Counted from the first letter of the stretch, positions 46,270-56,034 are shown. The stretch is 64,000 nucleotides of DNA from Jejuia sp. UBA6058 (GCA_002428965.1 DIYI01000007.1:1-64000), one strand, 5' to 3'. Notes: generated by a model from the letters alone, not told the origin. Translations and numbers: made by a program.

Positions 46270-49047
46270 TTAGTTTAAGGTTTGATCAGGTGGTCTTCGT
46301 TGCTCGTATTTCAAATCTTGAAGCAAACTAGATTTTATACCAATAAAGAAATTCCAAGAACTTCGAGAACTAAAAGGTACCCAACTAAAATTCATACGCC
46401 AGCTAAGTAAGTCTCTTGCAAAGCGAAGTTGAGTAAATGTAAAGCCTTTATTTTTAAAGTCGTAACCTGATGAACCACCAATGGACCACTTAGGAGAAAG
46501 TTCGATATCTCCAGAGAACATCAAAGAATGTGATGAAATTTCATTGTTTCTTCTTTGATTAGAATAATTAACTGCATAGGCTAAACGCAAACTCCAAGGT
46601 ACTTTATAGTTATAAAATTCTGAATCCTCTTCTTCTTTTTTATCGGAGTCTGAATCAAAGCGATTATCGGCATAATTATCTGCTCTACCAAATAAATCAT
46701 CTGCTCTACCACCATTTCTAATGTTTTCTTGTGTGCTTGCATCTCTGCTGCTATCGCCTTTTTGATCTTTGCCCTTATTTGATAACGTATAACTCATATT
46801 CATATTGGCGCTTGTCAACCTGAATAAACTGCCTCCATTTTCAACGTTAAACTTATCAATCTTACGATTGTTATTGTCTAGGGCATAAGGGTCTAGTGTA
46901 GCGGCAAAATTAAGACTTAGCTTATTGTCAAAAAATTGGGTGCCCCCATTAACTCTAACAGGACTCCATTGCAAAGAATCTCCTGCAAAATTATATGCAG
47001 TAGAAAAGTTTAAATTGTTCAACAGCATTATTTTTTTTGGTTCAGTTTTCGTTGAATCTCTATCTCGTACCTTTGCTTCAAAATTGTTTGAAAGCGAAAT
47101 TCCCATTGAGCTTGAAAATGTTTTATTCGGTGTGCCAAATAAACTTTGTTCAAATCGAGTAAATTCCACATCATCCCTTGTAAGTCCGTCAGCCGTAACT
47201 ACTTCGGTCTCATAACTATCGTAATAACGGTCAAATGCTGGATTTATACTATAACTTATAGATGGTCGCATTACATGTCTTATCGCTTTAATTTTCCGAT
47301 CTTCACCTTTTTTCTCAAAGTTAAACATACCATAAATAGTGGTTCCTAAGCTTGCACTAAAGTTATACGTTCTATACGAATCAAAACCTCTTATAGTATC
47401 CGTAATCGTCTCGCTTGTTTCAAAATCAAATCGCCTATCAATAGTATTAAATGTCCATACTTCATTATAATTTGTACTTGCACTTACACTAAAATGTTTA
47501 AACACTTTGAAGTTGGTACTTACAGGAATGGAGTGCTGAAAACCTGTTTTGGCGTTATCGAACATTTCTTTTTTGAAGAAAAGGGAGTCCGTCGTTTGTA
47601 TGTTATTTTCTCCTCTTACATTATACTGAAAGTTGATATTCTGAATAATACCTTTTTTAGTTCCAGACTTTGGTGCAAATGGGAAAATACGACCCATGTT
47701 TCCTTGAAACGTAGGAAGCGTCATATTAATCTGCTGTGATTGTGTGTTTTGCGAATGCGTAGCGGTTACACTAAAATCTACTTGCGGCTCACCTTGAAAT
47801 GTTTTTGAGTATGATACTGAAGAGGCAAGAGTATTATTTAAAAACGCACCTGTAGTAACTTGATTTAAAGCTTCTTGAAAAAATGTGCTGCTCCCTAAGT
47901 TAACAGAAGCTGAGAATCTAGAGTTTGGATTTGCCTTAGCGTCCTGACTATGAGACCAATTGATGTTGTAGCTTGTTGATCTAGAATAATCTGGGAAACC
48001 TCTTTCAGAGTTAATTAAATTGTTATAGCTAAAACGAAAATTACCTTTAAATTTATATCTGTAGGCGTAAGTACTTTGGCCTCTAATGCCATAACTACCA
48101 TTAGTAAAATAGTCTCCAGTTAATGCCAAATCTACATAATCACTAATCGCAAAATAGTAACCGCCATTTTGTAAAAAATATCCGCGATCTCCTTGCTCTC
48201 CAAAGGTTGGAATTAATAATCCCGATGTTTGCTTTTCCGACTGCGGAAAAAAGCTAAACGGCATCCAAATAGGAGTAGGTACGTCGTAAATAAATAACCC
48301 TGCGGGGCCTGTAACAATTTTCTTCTTAGGTACTATTTTTGCACGTTTTAAGAGTATATAATATTCAGGATCTTCTAAATTTTCAGCAGTCGTGTATTTA
48401 GCATCTTTAATAAAATAAACCGAATCATTTTCCTTTTTTGTCACCTTAGCAATTACAGTGCCTTCTCCTTGTTCTGTAATACTATTGTAAATTAGAGCCT
48501 TCTGAGTTTTCGTATTAAACAAAATAGAATCTGGTTTTACAACATTTCCAGCTTGATCAAACACAGGAGCTTGTGTATATTCTCCAGTTGAGTCGATAAT
48601 ACCACGCGCGTAAACTTCATTCGTTTTATAATTAATGGTAATATCACCCGCTTTAATATTCAAATCCCCATAAGTAACCTCAGCTTCATTATATAAATAA
48701 AGCTTTTGTTTCTTTTGATTCATGGAGGTGTAGTCTTTAGCTTTGTAATCAACAATACTTTCCAAAAATTCTTTTTTCTTCGGTTTTAAGGAATCAGTAA
48801 CTGTTGAATCATTGAGTATTTCAGGGATTTCTGGTGTTAGAATACTATCCAATTGAACGGTAACACTATCCAGCCTTTTTTCTTTTTTGGAGTTTATAGG
48901 GTCAACCTTTTTTGGAAGATCTTGAGCAAAGCTAAACGTGTTGATAAACACTGTAAAACTCAATGCAAAAAGTATTTTAAACTTGTTTGGATACAATGCT
49001 TTTAGATGTATTTTTGTAAAAGTATGGCTCGGTTTTTGAACTGCCAA
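46270..49047 (-). CDS. lptD: LptD-like LPS-assembly/OstA outer membrane protein
   Basis: The product has 925 residues with a signal peptide after an extended basic N-terminus (cleavage near FSFAQ, about residue 41). An N-terminal OstA-like beta-jellyroll (about 100-240; 'EAEVTYGDLNIKAGDITINYKT') is followed by a long C-terminal beta-barrel ('GDRGYFLQNGGYYFAISDYVDLALTGDYF' and many alternating aromatic strands). This is the Bacteroidota LptD layout; the protein inserts lipopolysaccharide into the outer leaflet with LptE, which is not seen here. It is divergent from the amidase gene, with ridA downstream. Confidence 0.88.
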   Translation of the reverse strand: MAVQKPSHTFTKIHLKALYPNKFKILFALSFTVFINTFSFAQDLPKKVDPINSKKEKRLDSVTVQLDSILTPEIPEILNDSTVTDSLKPKKKEFLESIVDYKAKDYTSMNQKKQKLYLYNEAEVTYGDLNIKAGDITINYKTNEVYARGIIDSTGEYTQAPVFDQAGNVVKPDSILFNTKTQKALIYNSITEQGEGTVIAKVTKKENDSVYFIKDAKYTTAENLEDPEYYILLKRAKIVPKKKIVTGPAGLFIYDVPTPIWMPFSFFPQSEKQTSGLLIPTFGEQGDRGYFLQNGGYYFAISDYVDLALTGDYFTNGSYGIRGQSTYAYRYKFKGNFRFSYNNLINSERGFPDYSRSTSYNINWSHSQDAKANPNSRFSASVNLGSSTFFQEALNQVTTGAFLNNTLASSVSYSKTFQGEPQVDFSVTATHSQNTQSQQINMTLPTFQGNMGRIFPFAPKSGTKKGIIQNINFQYNVRGENNIQTTDSLFFKKEMFDNAKTGFQHSIPVSTNFKVFKHFSVSASTNYNEVWTFNTIDRRFDFETSETITDTIRGFDSYRTYNFSASLGTTIYGMFNFEKKGEDRKIKAIRHVMRPSISYSINPAFDRYYDSYETEVVTADGLTRDDVEFTRFEQSLFGTPNKTFSSSMGISLSNNFEAKVRDRDSTKTEPKKIMLLNNLNFSTAYNFAGDSLQWSPVRVNGGTQFFDNKLSLNFAATLDPYALDNNNRKIDKFNVENGGSLFRLTSANMNMSYTLSNKGKDQKGDSSRDASTQENIRNGGRADDLFGRADNYADNRFDSDSDKKEEEDSEFYNYKVPWSLRLAYAVNYSNQRRNNEISSHSLMFSGDIELSPKWSIGGSSGYDFKNKGFTFTQLRFARDLLSWRMNFSWVPFSSRSSWNFFIGIKSSLLQDLKYEQRRPPDQTLN

Positions 49048-49208
49048 AATTACATATATTTTTCTGGGTTTAATTTAAATTTTTCTAGAAATATTATTTT
49101 AGAAAATAAACCCATTTAATTTGTGTTTAGAGTATTTAACATTGAACAAAAACTAGACCTTTTTGGTCTTGCAAAATGTTAAATTTAATATTTAGTTTTG
49201 ATTACCAC

Positions 49209-50330
49209 ATGAAAACGAAAAGCGCACTTAGTTTCGTATCCTTTATAATAGTATTAACATTTTCTACTCTTTTATATGGGCAGGATAATAGTAAGTTTGT
49301 GGTTGTTTTGGACGCTGGCCATGGAGGAAGAGACTCTGGAACACCAGGAACTAAACGTTATAAAAGTGCTGAAAAAGACATAGCACTAGATGTAACATTG
49401 GCTTTGGGTAAATTGATAAATAGAAACCTTCCCAATGTTAAAGTATTATACACGAGAACAAAGGATGTGTATCCTACATTAAATGGTAGGGCGGTTTTAG
49501 CTAATGAAAAAAAGGCAGATTTGTTTATTTCCATTCACTGTAACGCACAACCAGGAGGTAAGGGTAATGCTTACGGTTCTGAAACATTCGTTCTAGGGCT
49601 ACATAAAAATGCAGCTAATCTTGAAGTTGCTAAACGTGAAAACTCTGTGATATACCAAGAGGAAAACTACGAGGAAACTTATAAAGATTTTAATCCAAAT
49701 TCAACTGAATCTATATTGACCTTAATGCTTGCTCAAGAGGATTATTTAGATCATAGTATTGAGTTGGCAAATTTTATAGAAACAGAATTTAAAGTTACAG
49801 GTAAACGAAAAAGTAGAGGAGTTAAACAAGCGGGGTTGTATGTTTTGGCTTATACTTATATGCCCAGTGTTTTAGTGGAACTTGGTTTTTTAACTAATAG
49901 AAGAGAAGAAGATTACTTAAATTCGAAAAAGGGAAAACAAATAATGACCAAGTCTTTATTTAATGCCATAAAAAAGTATGTAAATATTAATTATAAGCAG
50001 TCAACAAATACTTCCATTCAAAACGAAACCCCTTCAGATTTAAGCAAAGAATCATTGATTTTTGAAGATATTGTATTTAAAGTTCAAGTAGCTGCTAGTT
50101 CAAGAAAGTTAGATCCAAAGCCTTATAATTTCAAAGGGTTAAATGAAATTTCAAGAGCTAATGAGGGCAGTCTATATAAATATTTCTACGGTAATACATC
50201 AGATTATTTTGAAGCCAAAGTTTTAGTAGAAGAGGCTAAGGCAAAAGGGTACCAATCAAGTTTTGTAGTTGCCTTTAAAGACGGTCATCAAGTTAAGGTT
50301 GCCGAAGTGCTGAAATCAAAAGTCAATTAA
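49209..50330 (+). CDS. N-acetylmuramoyl-L-alanine amidase with C-terminal SPOR-like region
   Basis: The start at 49209 (373 residues) puts a normal signal peptide at the N-terminus (MKTKSALSF, cleavage near LLYGQ); the frame opens 33 bases earlier. The Amidase_3 domain (about 29-250) has zinc ligands His38 (LDAGHGG), Glu55 (SAEKD) and His110 (ISIHCNA) and the catalytic glutamate in VLVELGFLTN. The last about 85 residues ('VFKVQVAASSRKLDPKPYNF') look like a SPOR-type peptidoglycan-binding domain. It cleaves the amide bond between N-acetylmuramic acid and the stem peptide in the periplasm. The MCE gene follows 51 bases downstream. Confidence 0.92.
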   Translation: MKTKSALSFVSFIIVLTFSTLLYGQDNSKFVVVLDAGHGGRDSGTPGTKRYKSAEKDIALDVTLALGKLINRNLPNVKVLYTRTKDVYPTLNGRAVLANEKKADLFISIHCNAQPGGKGNAYGSETFVLGLHKNAANLEVAKRENSVIYQEENYEETYKDFNPNSTESILTLMLAQEDYLDHSIELANFIETEFKVTGKRKSRGVKQAGLYVLAYTYMPSVLVELGFLTNRREEDYLNSKKGKQIMTKSLFNAIKKYVNINYKQSTNTSIQNETPSDLSKESLIFEDIVFKVQVAASSRKLDPKPYNFKGLNEISRANEGSLYKYFYGNTSDYFEAKVLVEEAKAKGYQSSFVVAFKDGHQVKVAEVLKSKVN

Positions 50331-50381
50331 ATAAGTTACTAAATATATTTATTTTAAATTTGTTAAAAAAGAACGCGAATT

Positions 50382-51317
50382 TTGAAAATCACTAAAGAAG
50401 TAAAAACAGGAGTGCTTGTCATTGCAGGCATTGTACTCTTCATTTTTGGATTCAACTATTTAAAAGGTAAAAACTTACTTGATTCTTCTAGGATTTTTTA
50501 TGCTGAATATAATAATGTTGAAGGATTAGTGCCATCAACTCCTGTTACCATTAATGGTTTGTCTGTTGGTAAGGTAACTGATATAGGTTTTAAAGACGAT
50601 GGTTCAGGGAAGTTGGAAGTAGAATTAGTCGTAGAAAGTGATTTTGAATTTTCTAAAAATAGTCGCGCCGAACTTTATGAAACAGGATTAATAGGGGGAA
50701 AGGCTATAGCTATAATGCCTGCGTTTGATGGTGCGGAAAATGCTAAAAGTGGAGATAAATTACAAGGAGGTCTTAAGGCAGGATTAAGTGAATTGGTTAA
50801 TCAACGCTTAACACCACTCCAAGAGAAGATTGAAAAAATGATGGTAAGTGCAGATGTTCTTCTCAACAATTTAAATGATGTTTTTGATGAGAAAACGAAG
50901 AATAATTTAAAGGGCAGTATTTCTGGTTTAAATCAATTAATGAACGAATTTAATAACACATCGAAGTCTTTAACTCTCCTTATTTCCAATGAGGATAGTA
51001 AACTAAATAACTCATTGTCCAATTTTGAAAATGTAAGTAGTAACCTTTCAAAAGTTACAGATTCAATAGCAAGTACTAATATTGCTGAAGCTATTAAAAA
51101 TATGGAGTCTACACTCCAAAGTCTTGATGGGATTTTATCCGATTTAGATCAGGGCAATGGTTCTATGGGCAAGCTTTTGAAGGATGATGCGCTGTATAAA
51201 AATATGGAGGGTGCTTCCAAAGAACTGGAGGAATTGTTGAGAGATTTTAAGCTACATCCTAAGCGATATACCAGAATTCTTTCTAAAAAGGAAATACCTT
51301 ATCAAGAAGATAACTAA
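50382..51317 (+). CDS. MlaD/MCE family lipid transport protein
   Basis: The product has 311 residues from a TTG start that aligns with the usual N-terminus (KITKEVKTGVLVIAG). One N-terminal membrane helix (about 9-25) is followed by the MCE domain (about 38-115; 'YAEYNNVEGLVPSTPVTINGLSVGKV', 'ETGLIGGKAIAI') and a long helical, coiled-coil-like C-terminal part with Asn/Ser-rich heptads. Such proteins carry phospholipids between membranes with an MlaE-type permease and ATPase, which are not adjacent here. It follows the amidase and precedes the Fe-S pair with a seven-base gap. Confidence 0.9.
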   Translation: MKITKEVKTGVLVIAGIVLFIFGFNYLKGKNLLDSSRIFYAEYNNVEGLVPSTPVTINGLSVGKVTDIGFKDDGSGKLEVELVVESDFEFSKNSRAELYETGLIGGKAIAIMPAFDGAENAKSGDKLQGGLKAGLSELVNQRLTPLQEKIEKMMVSADVLLNNLNDVFDEKTKNNLKGSISGLNQLMNEFNNTSKSLTLLISNEDSKLNNSLSNFENVSSNLSKVTDSIASTNIAEAIKNMESTLQSLDGILSDLDQGNGSMGKLLKDDALYKNMEGASKELEELLRDFKLHPKRYTRILSKKEIPYQEDN

Positions 51318-51324
51318 CTAAGTA

Positions 51325-52638
51325 ATGACATATTTACCTAATATCCTTTTTGCAATTGCCTTAATTGTAGGCATTGGGTATTTTGCAAAAAACGTAAAGA
51401 GATTAATAAGGAATATTAAGCTAGGTCAATCTATTGATGCTAGTGATAATAAAGCGGAGCGTTGGCGAAACGTTGCTTTAATTGCTTTTGGGCAAAGTAA
51501 AATGGTTAAAAGACCAATTTCTGGAATTCTGCATGTTATTGTCTATGTGGGTTTTATCGTAATAAACCTTGAAGTACTAGAAATAATAATTGATGGTTTA
51601 TTTGGGACACATCGTATTGCTTTAAATGTATTACCAACTGAAGTTTATGGAAGTTTAATAGGAACTTTTGAAATTTTAGCTTGCTTGGTTTTAATTTCAG
51701 TCATCATTTTTTGGATTAGGAGAAATGTGTTGAAAATAGCGAGGTTCATTAAAAGAGAAATGAAAGGTTGGCCTAAAACAGATGGAAACCTAATTCTTTA
51801 TTTTGAAGTTGTTTTAATGACGCTATTCTTGGTTATGAATGCTTCTGATATAGAATTTCAATCGTTAAATTCTGGTAATGTAGTAAGTCAGTTTATTGCA
51901 CCTTGGTTTTCAAGCTTGCCTGAAAGTACATTACATCTTATCGAAAGGGGAACTTGGTGGCTTCATATTTTAGGAATTTTAGTTTTTCTGAATTATTTAT
52001 ATTTTTCTAAGCACCTACATATTCTTTTAGCATTTCCAAATGTATTTTATGGCAGTTTAAAACCCAAAGGCCAGTTTAATAATCTTGAGGCCGTAACTAA
52101 GGAAGTAAAATTAATGATGGATCCTGATGCTGATCCTTTTGCGGCTCCTGCCGAAGACACCTCGGAAGAAGAACCTGCAAAATTTGGAGCGAGTGATGTA
52201 ATGGACTTAAATAGAGTGCAGCTGTTAAACGCCTATACTTGCACCGAATGTGGTAGATGTACCTCCGCTTGTCCAGCCAACTTAACAGGTAAAAAGTTAT
52301 CACCTCGGAAAATAATGATGGATACTAGAGATCGTTTGGAAGAGGTTGGCAAAAATATTGATGCTAACGGTGGTGTGTTTAAAGATGATGGTAAACAATT
52401 ATTAGGCGATTATATTACTAATGAGGAACTTTGGGCTTGTACCACTTGTAATGCGTGTGTTGAGGAATGTCCTGTCAGTATAAATCCGTTATCAATTATA
52501 CTAGATATGAGAAGGTACTTAGTTATGGAACAAAGTGCAGCACCATCAGATTTAAATAATATGATGAGCAATATAGAGAATAATGGTGCGCCATGGCCTT
52601 ACAATCAAATGGATCGTTTGAATTGGGCGGACGAATAA
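51325..52638 (+). CDS. membrane-bound 4Fe-4S protein (heterodisulfide reductase-like, membrane subunit)
   Basis: The product has 437 residues. The N-terminal half has several membrane helices (about residues 4-20, 65-90, 108-135, 155-175, 215-240) of the NarI/HdrE type. The C-terminal half carries two 4Fe-4S motifs: Cys306/309/312/316 (CTECGRCTSACP) and Cys372/375/378/382 (CTTCNACVEECP). It lies 15 bases before a CCG-domain Fe-S protein, so the pair resembles the HdrDE/GlpC-type modules that pass electrons from the membrane to a cytoplasmic partner. The electron donor and acceptor are unknown. Confidence 0.88.
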   Translation: MTYLPNILFAIALIVGIGYFAKNVKRLIRNIKLGQSIDASDNKAERWRNVALIAFGQSKMVKRPISGILHVIVYVGFIVINLEVLEIIIDGLFGTHRIALNVLPTEVYGSLIGTFEILACLVLISVIIFWIRRNVLKIARFIKREMKGWPKTDGNLILYFEVVLMTLFLVMNASDIEFQSLNSGNVVSQFIAPWFSSLPESTLHLIERGTWWLHILGILVFLNYLYFSKHLHILLAFPNVFYGSLKPKGQFNNLEAVTKEVKLMMDPDADPFAAPAEDTSEEEPAKFGASDVMDLNRVQLLNAYTCTECGRCTSACPANLTGKKLSPRKIMMDTRDRLEEVGKNIDANGGVFKDDGKQLLGDYITNEELWACTTCNACVEECPVSINPLSIILDMRRYLVMEQSAAPSDLNNMMSNIENNGAPWPYNQMDRLNWADE

Positions 52639-52653
52639 TTAAAAATTATTGTT

Positions 52654-53433
52654 ATGACGGTAAAAACAATGGCCGAATTTATGGCAGAAGGAAAACAACC
52701 CGAAATATTGTTTTGGGTAGGTTCGGCTGGTAGTTATGATGATCGCGCAAAAAAAATTACCAAAGCATTTGTAAAAATTCTTAATGCAGCCAATGTTGAT
52801 TTTGCAGTTTTGGGGCAGGAAGAAAGTAGTACGGGCGATGTGGCTAAAAGAGCAGGTAATGAATTCTTATTTCAAATGCAGGCTGTTATGAATATTGAAT
52901 TACTTAACGGTTACGAAATAAAAAAAATTGTAACCTGCGATCCGCATTCTTATAATTGCATAAAAAACGAGTACCCCAGTTTAGGGGGAGTTTATGAGGT
53001 GTATCACCATACGCAATATATTAAAGAACTTATTAGTTCAGGTAGATTGAGTATTGATGCTGATACCTACAAGGGAAAACGCATAACATTCCATGATCCT
53101 TGTTATTTAGGTAGAGCAAATAGTGAGTACGATGCACCAAGAGATATTTTAGTAAAAACAAAAGCAAATTTGGTGGAAATGAAAAGACATAAGCGTACCG
53201 CGTTATGTTGTGGTGCTGGAGGGGCTCAAATGTTTAAAGAACCAGAAAAAGGGGATAAGGATGTTAATATTTTGAGAACTGAAGATGCTCTAGAAACTAA
53301 ACCTAATATAATAGCAACTGGTTGTCCGTATTGCAATACCATGATGACTGATGGTGTTAAAAATAAAGAAAAAGAAGATGAAATTGCAGTACTTGATGTT
53401 GCTGAGTTAATTGCTAATTCCTTAGATAATTAG
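52654..53433 (+). CDS. CCG-domain Fe-S protein (HdrD/LutA-like)
   Basis: The product has 259 residues, soluble. Cysteine-rich CCG-type motifs: 'TCDPHSYNCIKNEYP' in the first half and 'FHDPCYLGR', 'TALCCGAGGAQMF' and 'ATGCPYCNTMM' in the second. The CCG domain binds a non-cubane Fe-S cluster in heterodisulfide reductase and related oxidoreductases (glycolate or lactate oxidase subunits). It pairs with the preceding membrane Fe-S protein. The substrate is not evident; no flavin-binding partner is adjacent. Confidence 0.88.
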   Translation: MTVKTMAEFMAEGKQPEILFWVGSAGSYDDRAKKITKAFVKILNAANVDFAVLGQEESSTGDVAKRAGNEFLFQMQAVMNIELLNGYEIKKIVTCDPHSYNCIKNEYPSLGGVYEVYHHTQYIKELISSGRLSIDADTYKGKRITFHDPCYLGRANSEYDAPRDILVKTKANLVEMKRHKRTALCCGAGGAQMFKEPEKGDKDVNILRTEDALETKPNIIATGCPYCNTMMTDGVKNKEKEDEIAVLDVAELIANSLDN

Positions 53434-53441
53434 AAGAAATA

Positions 53442-53924
53442 ATGCTAGTAGAATTTAATAAGTTGCCAGAAGAATCGAGAGTTTGGATTTATCAAGCTAA
53501 TAGATCTTTTACTATAGAAGAACAAGAAGAGATAGGTAAAAAGTTAAATATTTTTATTGAAAATTGGACGGCGCATGGAAGCGATCTTCAAGCAGGATAT
53601 CTTATGAAATACAACAGGTTTATTGTAATTGGATTAAATCAAAATCTGAACACTGCAACAGGCTGTTCTATTGATGCATCAGTTCATTTTATACAACAGT
53701 TAGAGCAAGATTATAATGTAGATTTAATGGATAAAATGAATGTGTCTTATAAACAAGGAGAGTTCATTGCCTACAAGCTGTTAGCAGATTTTAAAAGAAT
53801 GGCAAAACAACGTGCGGTTTCCAAAAACACAATTGTCTTCAATAATTTAGTGACTAACATAGCTGAGTTTAAAGAAAACTGGGAAGTACCTGCTAGTGAA
53901 AGTTGGCATGCTCGATTTTTATAA
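53442..53924 (+). CDS. conserved Bacteroidota protein of unknown function
   Basis: The product has 160 residues, soluble, without signal peptide or transmembrane segment. It opens 'LPEESRVWIYQANRSFT' and contains 'WTAHGSDLQAGY' and 'GCSIDASVHFIQQLE'. Homologues are often labelled 'ABC transporter ATPase', but no Walker A, Walker B or ABC signature is present, so that name is unsupported. The conserved Cys, His and Trp in the middle could be functional. It starts eight bases after the CCG-domain gene, so it may be linked to the Fe-S pair. Confidence 0.75.
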   Translation: MLVEFNKLPEESRVWIYQANRSFTIEEQEEIGKKLNIFIENWTAHGSDLQAGYLMKYNRFIVIGLNQNLNTATGCSIDASVHFIQQLEQDYNVDLMDKMNVSYKQGEFIAYKLLADFKRMAKQRAVSKNTIVFNNLVTNIAEFKENWEVPASESWHARFL

Positions 53925-53978
53925 TGGTTCGTAAGTTTTGTTGTTCTTACTTAGCTTGTTTCAAGACCTTTCAAACCC

Positions 53979-54728
53979 CTATATGACCTTTTTAATAACA
54001 CGCAACTTGTGTGTATGTATGCCCTTATCCACGTTATAAATTCCAGAATGATCTAATCTGTCAATTCTTACTTTACCGTGGGCGTGAATAATATAGTTGT
54101 CCTTCATAATAAGCCCTACATGAATAATATTACCCTCAGCATTATCAAAAAATGCTAAATCTCCAGGTTCGCTTTCTTCAATAAAACTTAAGGCCTCGCC
54201 CTGGGTAGCTTGCTGCGAAGCATCGCGTAATAATTTGTAACCATTTAATTTATAGACCATTTGGGTGAAACCAGAGCAATCAATACCAAATGGTGTTTTA
54301 CCACCCCATAAATACGGACTATTTAAATACAACAATGCGGTTGAAATGATATTAGTTTTAGGTTGAATTTCGGAAGTAAAATTACCATCGAAAGTATGGT
54401 TCATCAATTGCATACCGTTTAAACTAGCACCCAACTGAATGGGAATAAGTTGATCAGTTTTATCCTGAACAAACTCCACTAAATCCAAAGATAGTTTTGG
54501 GTTTGCAGATTGTAGTTTTTTATAATCTTCAGCTTCAATTTCTAAAAATTGCTTATTGTCAATCCAACCTTCGTATTTATCAAAAGCAATTCTAATCTTA
54601 CTCCAGTGTTTTCTTGATTCAATAATTTTAAAAATATCGCCATATAATACTTGAGACACCAATTCGCTTCTATCAGATGCTTCAAACCTTAAAGGCACAA
54701 TACTTAAATTACAAATTCCGTACCGCAT
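53979..54728 (-). CDS. C40 family (NlpC/P60) peptidase with N-terminal SH3-like domain
   Basis: The product has 249 residues. An SH3-like region (about 1-65; 'VLYGDIFKIIESRKHWSKIRI') precedes the NlpC/P60 core with catalytic Cys151 (GIDCSGF), His203 (IIHVGLI) and a third polar residue near His215-His217 (IIHAHGK). These enzymes cut D-glutamyl-meso-DAP bonds in peptidoglycan stem peptides. No signal peptide is visible at the chosen start, which hints at a cytoplasmic recycling role. It lies nine bases downstream of the thiolase gene on the same strand. Confidence 0.92.
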   Translation of the reverse strand: MRYGICNLSIVPLRFEASDRSELVSQVLYGDIFKIIESRKHWSKIRIAFDKYEGWIDNKQFLEIEAEDYKKLQSANPKLSLDLVEFVQDKTDQLIPIQLGASLNGMQLMNHTFDGNFTSEIQPKTNIISTALLYLNSPYLWGGKTPFGIDCSGFTQMVYKLNGYKLLRDASQQATQGEALSFIEESEPGDLAFFDNAEGNIIHVGLIMKDNYIIHAHGKVRIDRLDHSGIYNVDKGIHTHKLRVIKKVI

Positions 54729-54737
54729 TCAAGTAAT

Positions 54738-55916
54738 TTAATTACGTTCAATAACCATAGCAGAAGCACCGCCACCGCCGTTACAAATAGCTGCTGCCCC
54801 AATTTTGGCATTGTTTTGTTCAAGAACATTTAATAACGTAATTAAAATTCTAACACCAGAGCAACCTAAAGGATGCCCCAACGAAACGGCACCACCATTA
54901 ACATTTACGTTGGTATTAGTAAGTCCCAGAATTTTCATATTAGCCAATGCAACCACAGAAAAAGCCTCATTAAACTCAAAAAAATCAACATCATCAATGG
55001 TAATTCCAGCTTTTTCTAATGCTTTGGGTAAGGCCTTTGCAGGAGCAGTTGTAAACCATTTTGGCTCATGAGCAGCGTCAGCATAACTCTTTACAGTAGC
55101 TAGTGGTTTTATACCTAACGCTTCAGCTTTAGCTTTACTCATTAAAACCATAGCTCCAGCACCATCATTAATAGTAGATGCATTTGCAGCAGTAACCGTA
55201 CCGTCTTTAGTAAAGGCAGGTCTTAAGGCAGGAATTTTATCTAGTTTAACTTTTGTAAACTCCTCGTCTGTATCAACAATTACTGGTTCACCTCTTCTTT
55301 GCGGTACTTCAACTGGTACAACTTCATCTTTAAATTTACCAGCTTTCCAAGCTACAGTAGAACGTTGATACGACTGAATAGCATAATTGTCTTGATCTTC
55401 TCTAGAAAAATTATATTCTGTAGCACAGCCATCAGCGCAAACACCCATTGCATTCTTGTCATAAGCATCTACCAAACCATCTTTCTGCATACCATCAATT
55501 AAGGTAGATGGTCCAAATTTAGAGCCTGTTCTTGCATATAAATAATGAGGTATTAAACTCATGTTTTCCATTCCTCCAGCCACAACAACCTCAGCATCTC
55601 CCAAAAGTATAGTTTGTACCGCATGCATAACAGCTTTCATACCAGATGCACATACTTTATTTACTGTTGTACACGGCACGGTATCTGGTATACCTGCTGC
55701 GATAGCAGCTTGTCTTGCAGGAGCTTGTCCGTTTCCAGCTTGCACAACATTACCCATAAACACCTCTTCAACTAAGGTTGGATCTAGGTTAATTTTATCA
55801 ACAGCTCCTTTTATAGCTATTGCTCCTAATTCGGTTGCTGGAACTGTAGATAAAGCTCCTAGGAAACTACCTATAGGCGTTCTCGCTGCTGATACAATAA
55901 CAACTTCAGAATTCAT
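54738..55916 (-). CDS. acetyl-CoA C-acyltransferase (thiolase)
   Basis: The start at 55916 gives 392 residues beginning 'MNSEVVIVSAARTPIGSFLG', the canonical thiolase N-terminus; a 12-residue hydrophobic extension in frame upstream is not family-like. Catalytic residues: Cys89 (NKVCASGMKAV), the histidine in 'GGAVSLGHPLGCSG' and the Cys of 'CNGGGGASAMV'. Length and motifs fit the acetoacetyl-CoA thiolase/FadA group. It condenses or cleaves acyl-CoA units. It is the upstream gene of the NlpC/P60 gene and divergent from the HD-domain gene at 56035. Confidence 0.95.
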   Translation of the reverse strand: MNSEVVIVSAARTPIGSFLGALSTVPATELGAIAIKGAVDKINLDPTLVEEVFMGNVVQAGNGQAPARQAAIAAGIPDTVPCTTVNKVCASGMKAVMHAVQTILLGDAEVVVAGGMENMSLIPHYLYARTGSKFGPSTLIDGMQKDGLVDAYDKNAMGVCADGCATEYNFSREDQDNYAIQSYQRSTVAWKAGKFKDEVVPVEVPQRRGEPVIVDTDEEFTKVKLDKIPALRPAFTKDGTVTAANASTINDGAGAMVLMSKAKAEALGIKPLATVKSYADAAHEPKWFTTAPAKALPKALEKAGITIDDVDFFEFNEAFSVVALANMKILGLTNTNVNVNGGAVSLGHPLGCSGVRILITLLNVLEQNNAKIGAAAICNGGGGASAMVIERN

Positions 55917-56007
55917 AAACTTACGAATAGTTAGTAAGGCGAAAATAATCAATTTTTAATAGATAGAATAGGGTTTGTAAGATTGACTATAACCCCTAAG
56001 AATTTAT

Positions 56008-56015
56008 TACATTTG
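56008..56015 (+). promoter_or_regulatory. Bacteroidota -7 box for the 7TM-HD gene
   Basis: TACATTTG matches TAnnTTTG exactly, 19 bases before the ATG at 56035. A TTG at 55983-55985, with a spacer of 22 bases, could be the -33 element. Confidence 0.5.
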
Positions 56016-56034
56016 AAAATATTACCTTCTTTAT

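Noticed and set aside
53442..53924. ABC transporter ATPase annotation
   Set aside because: No Walker A, Walker B or ABC signature is present in the 160 residues.
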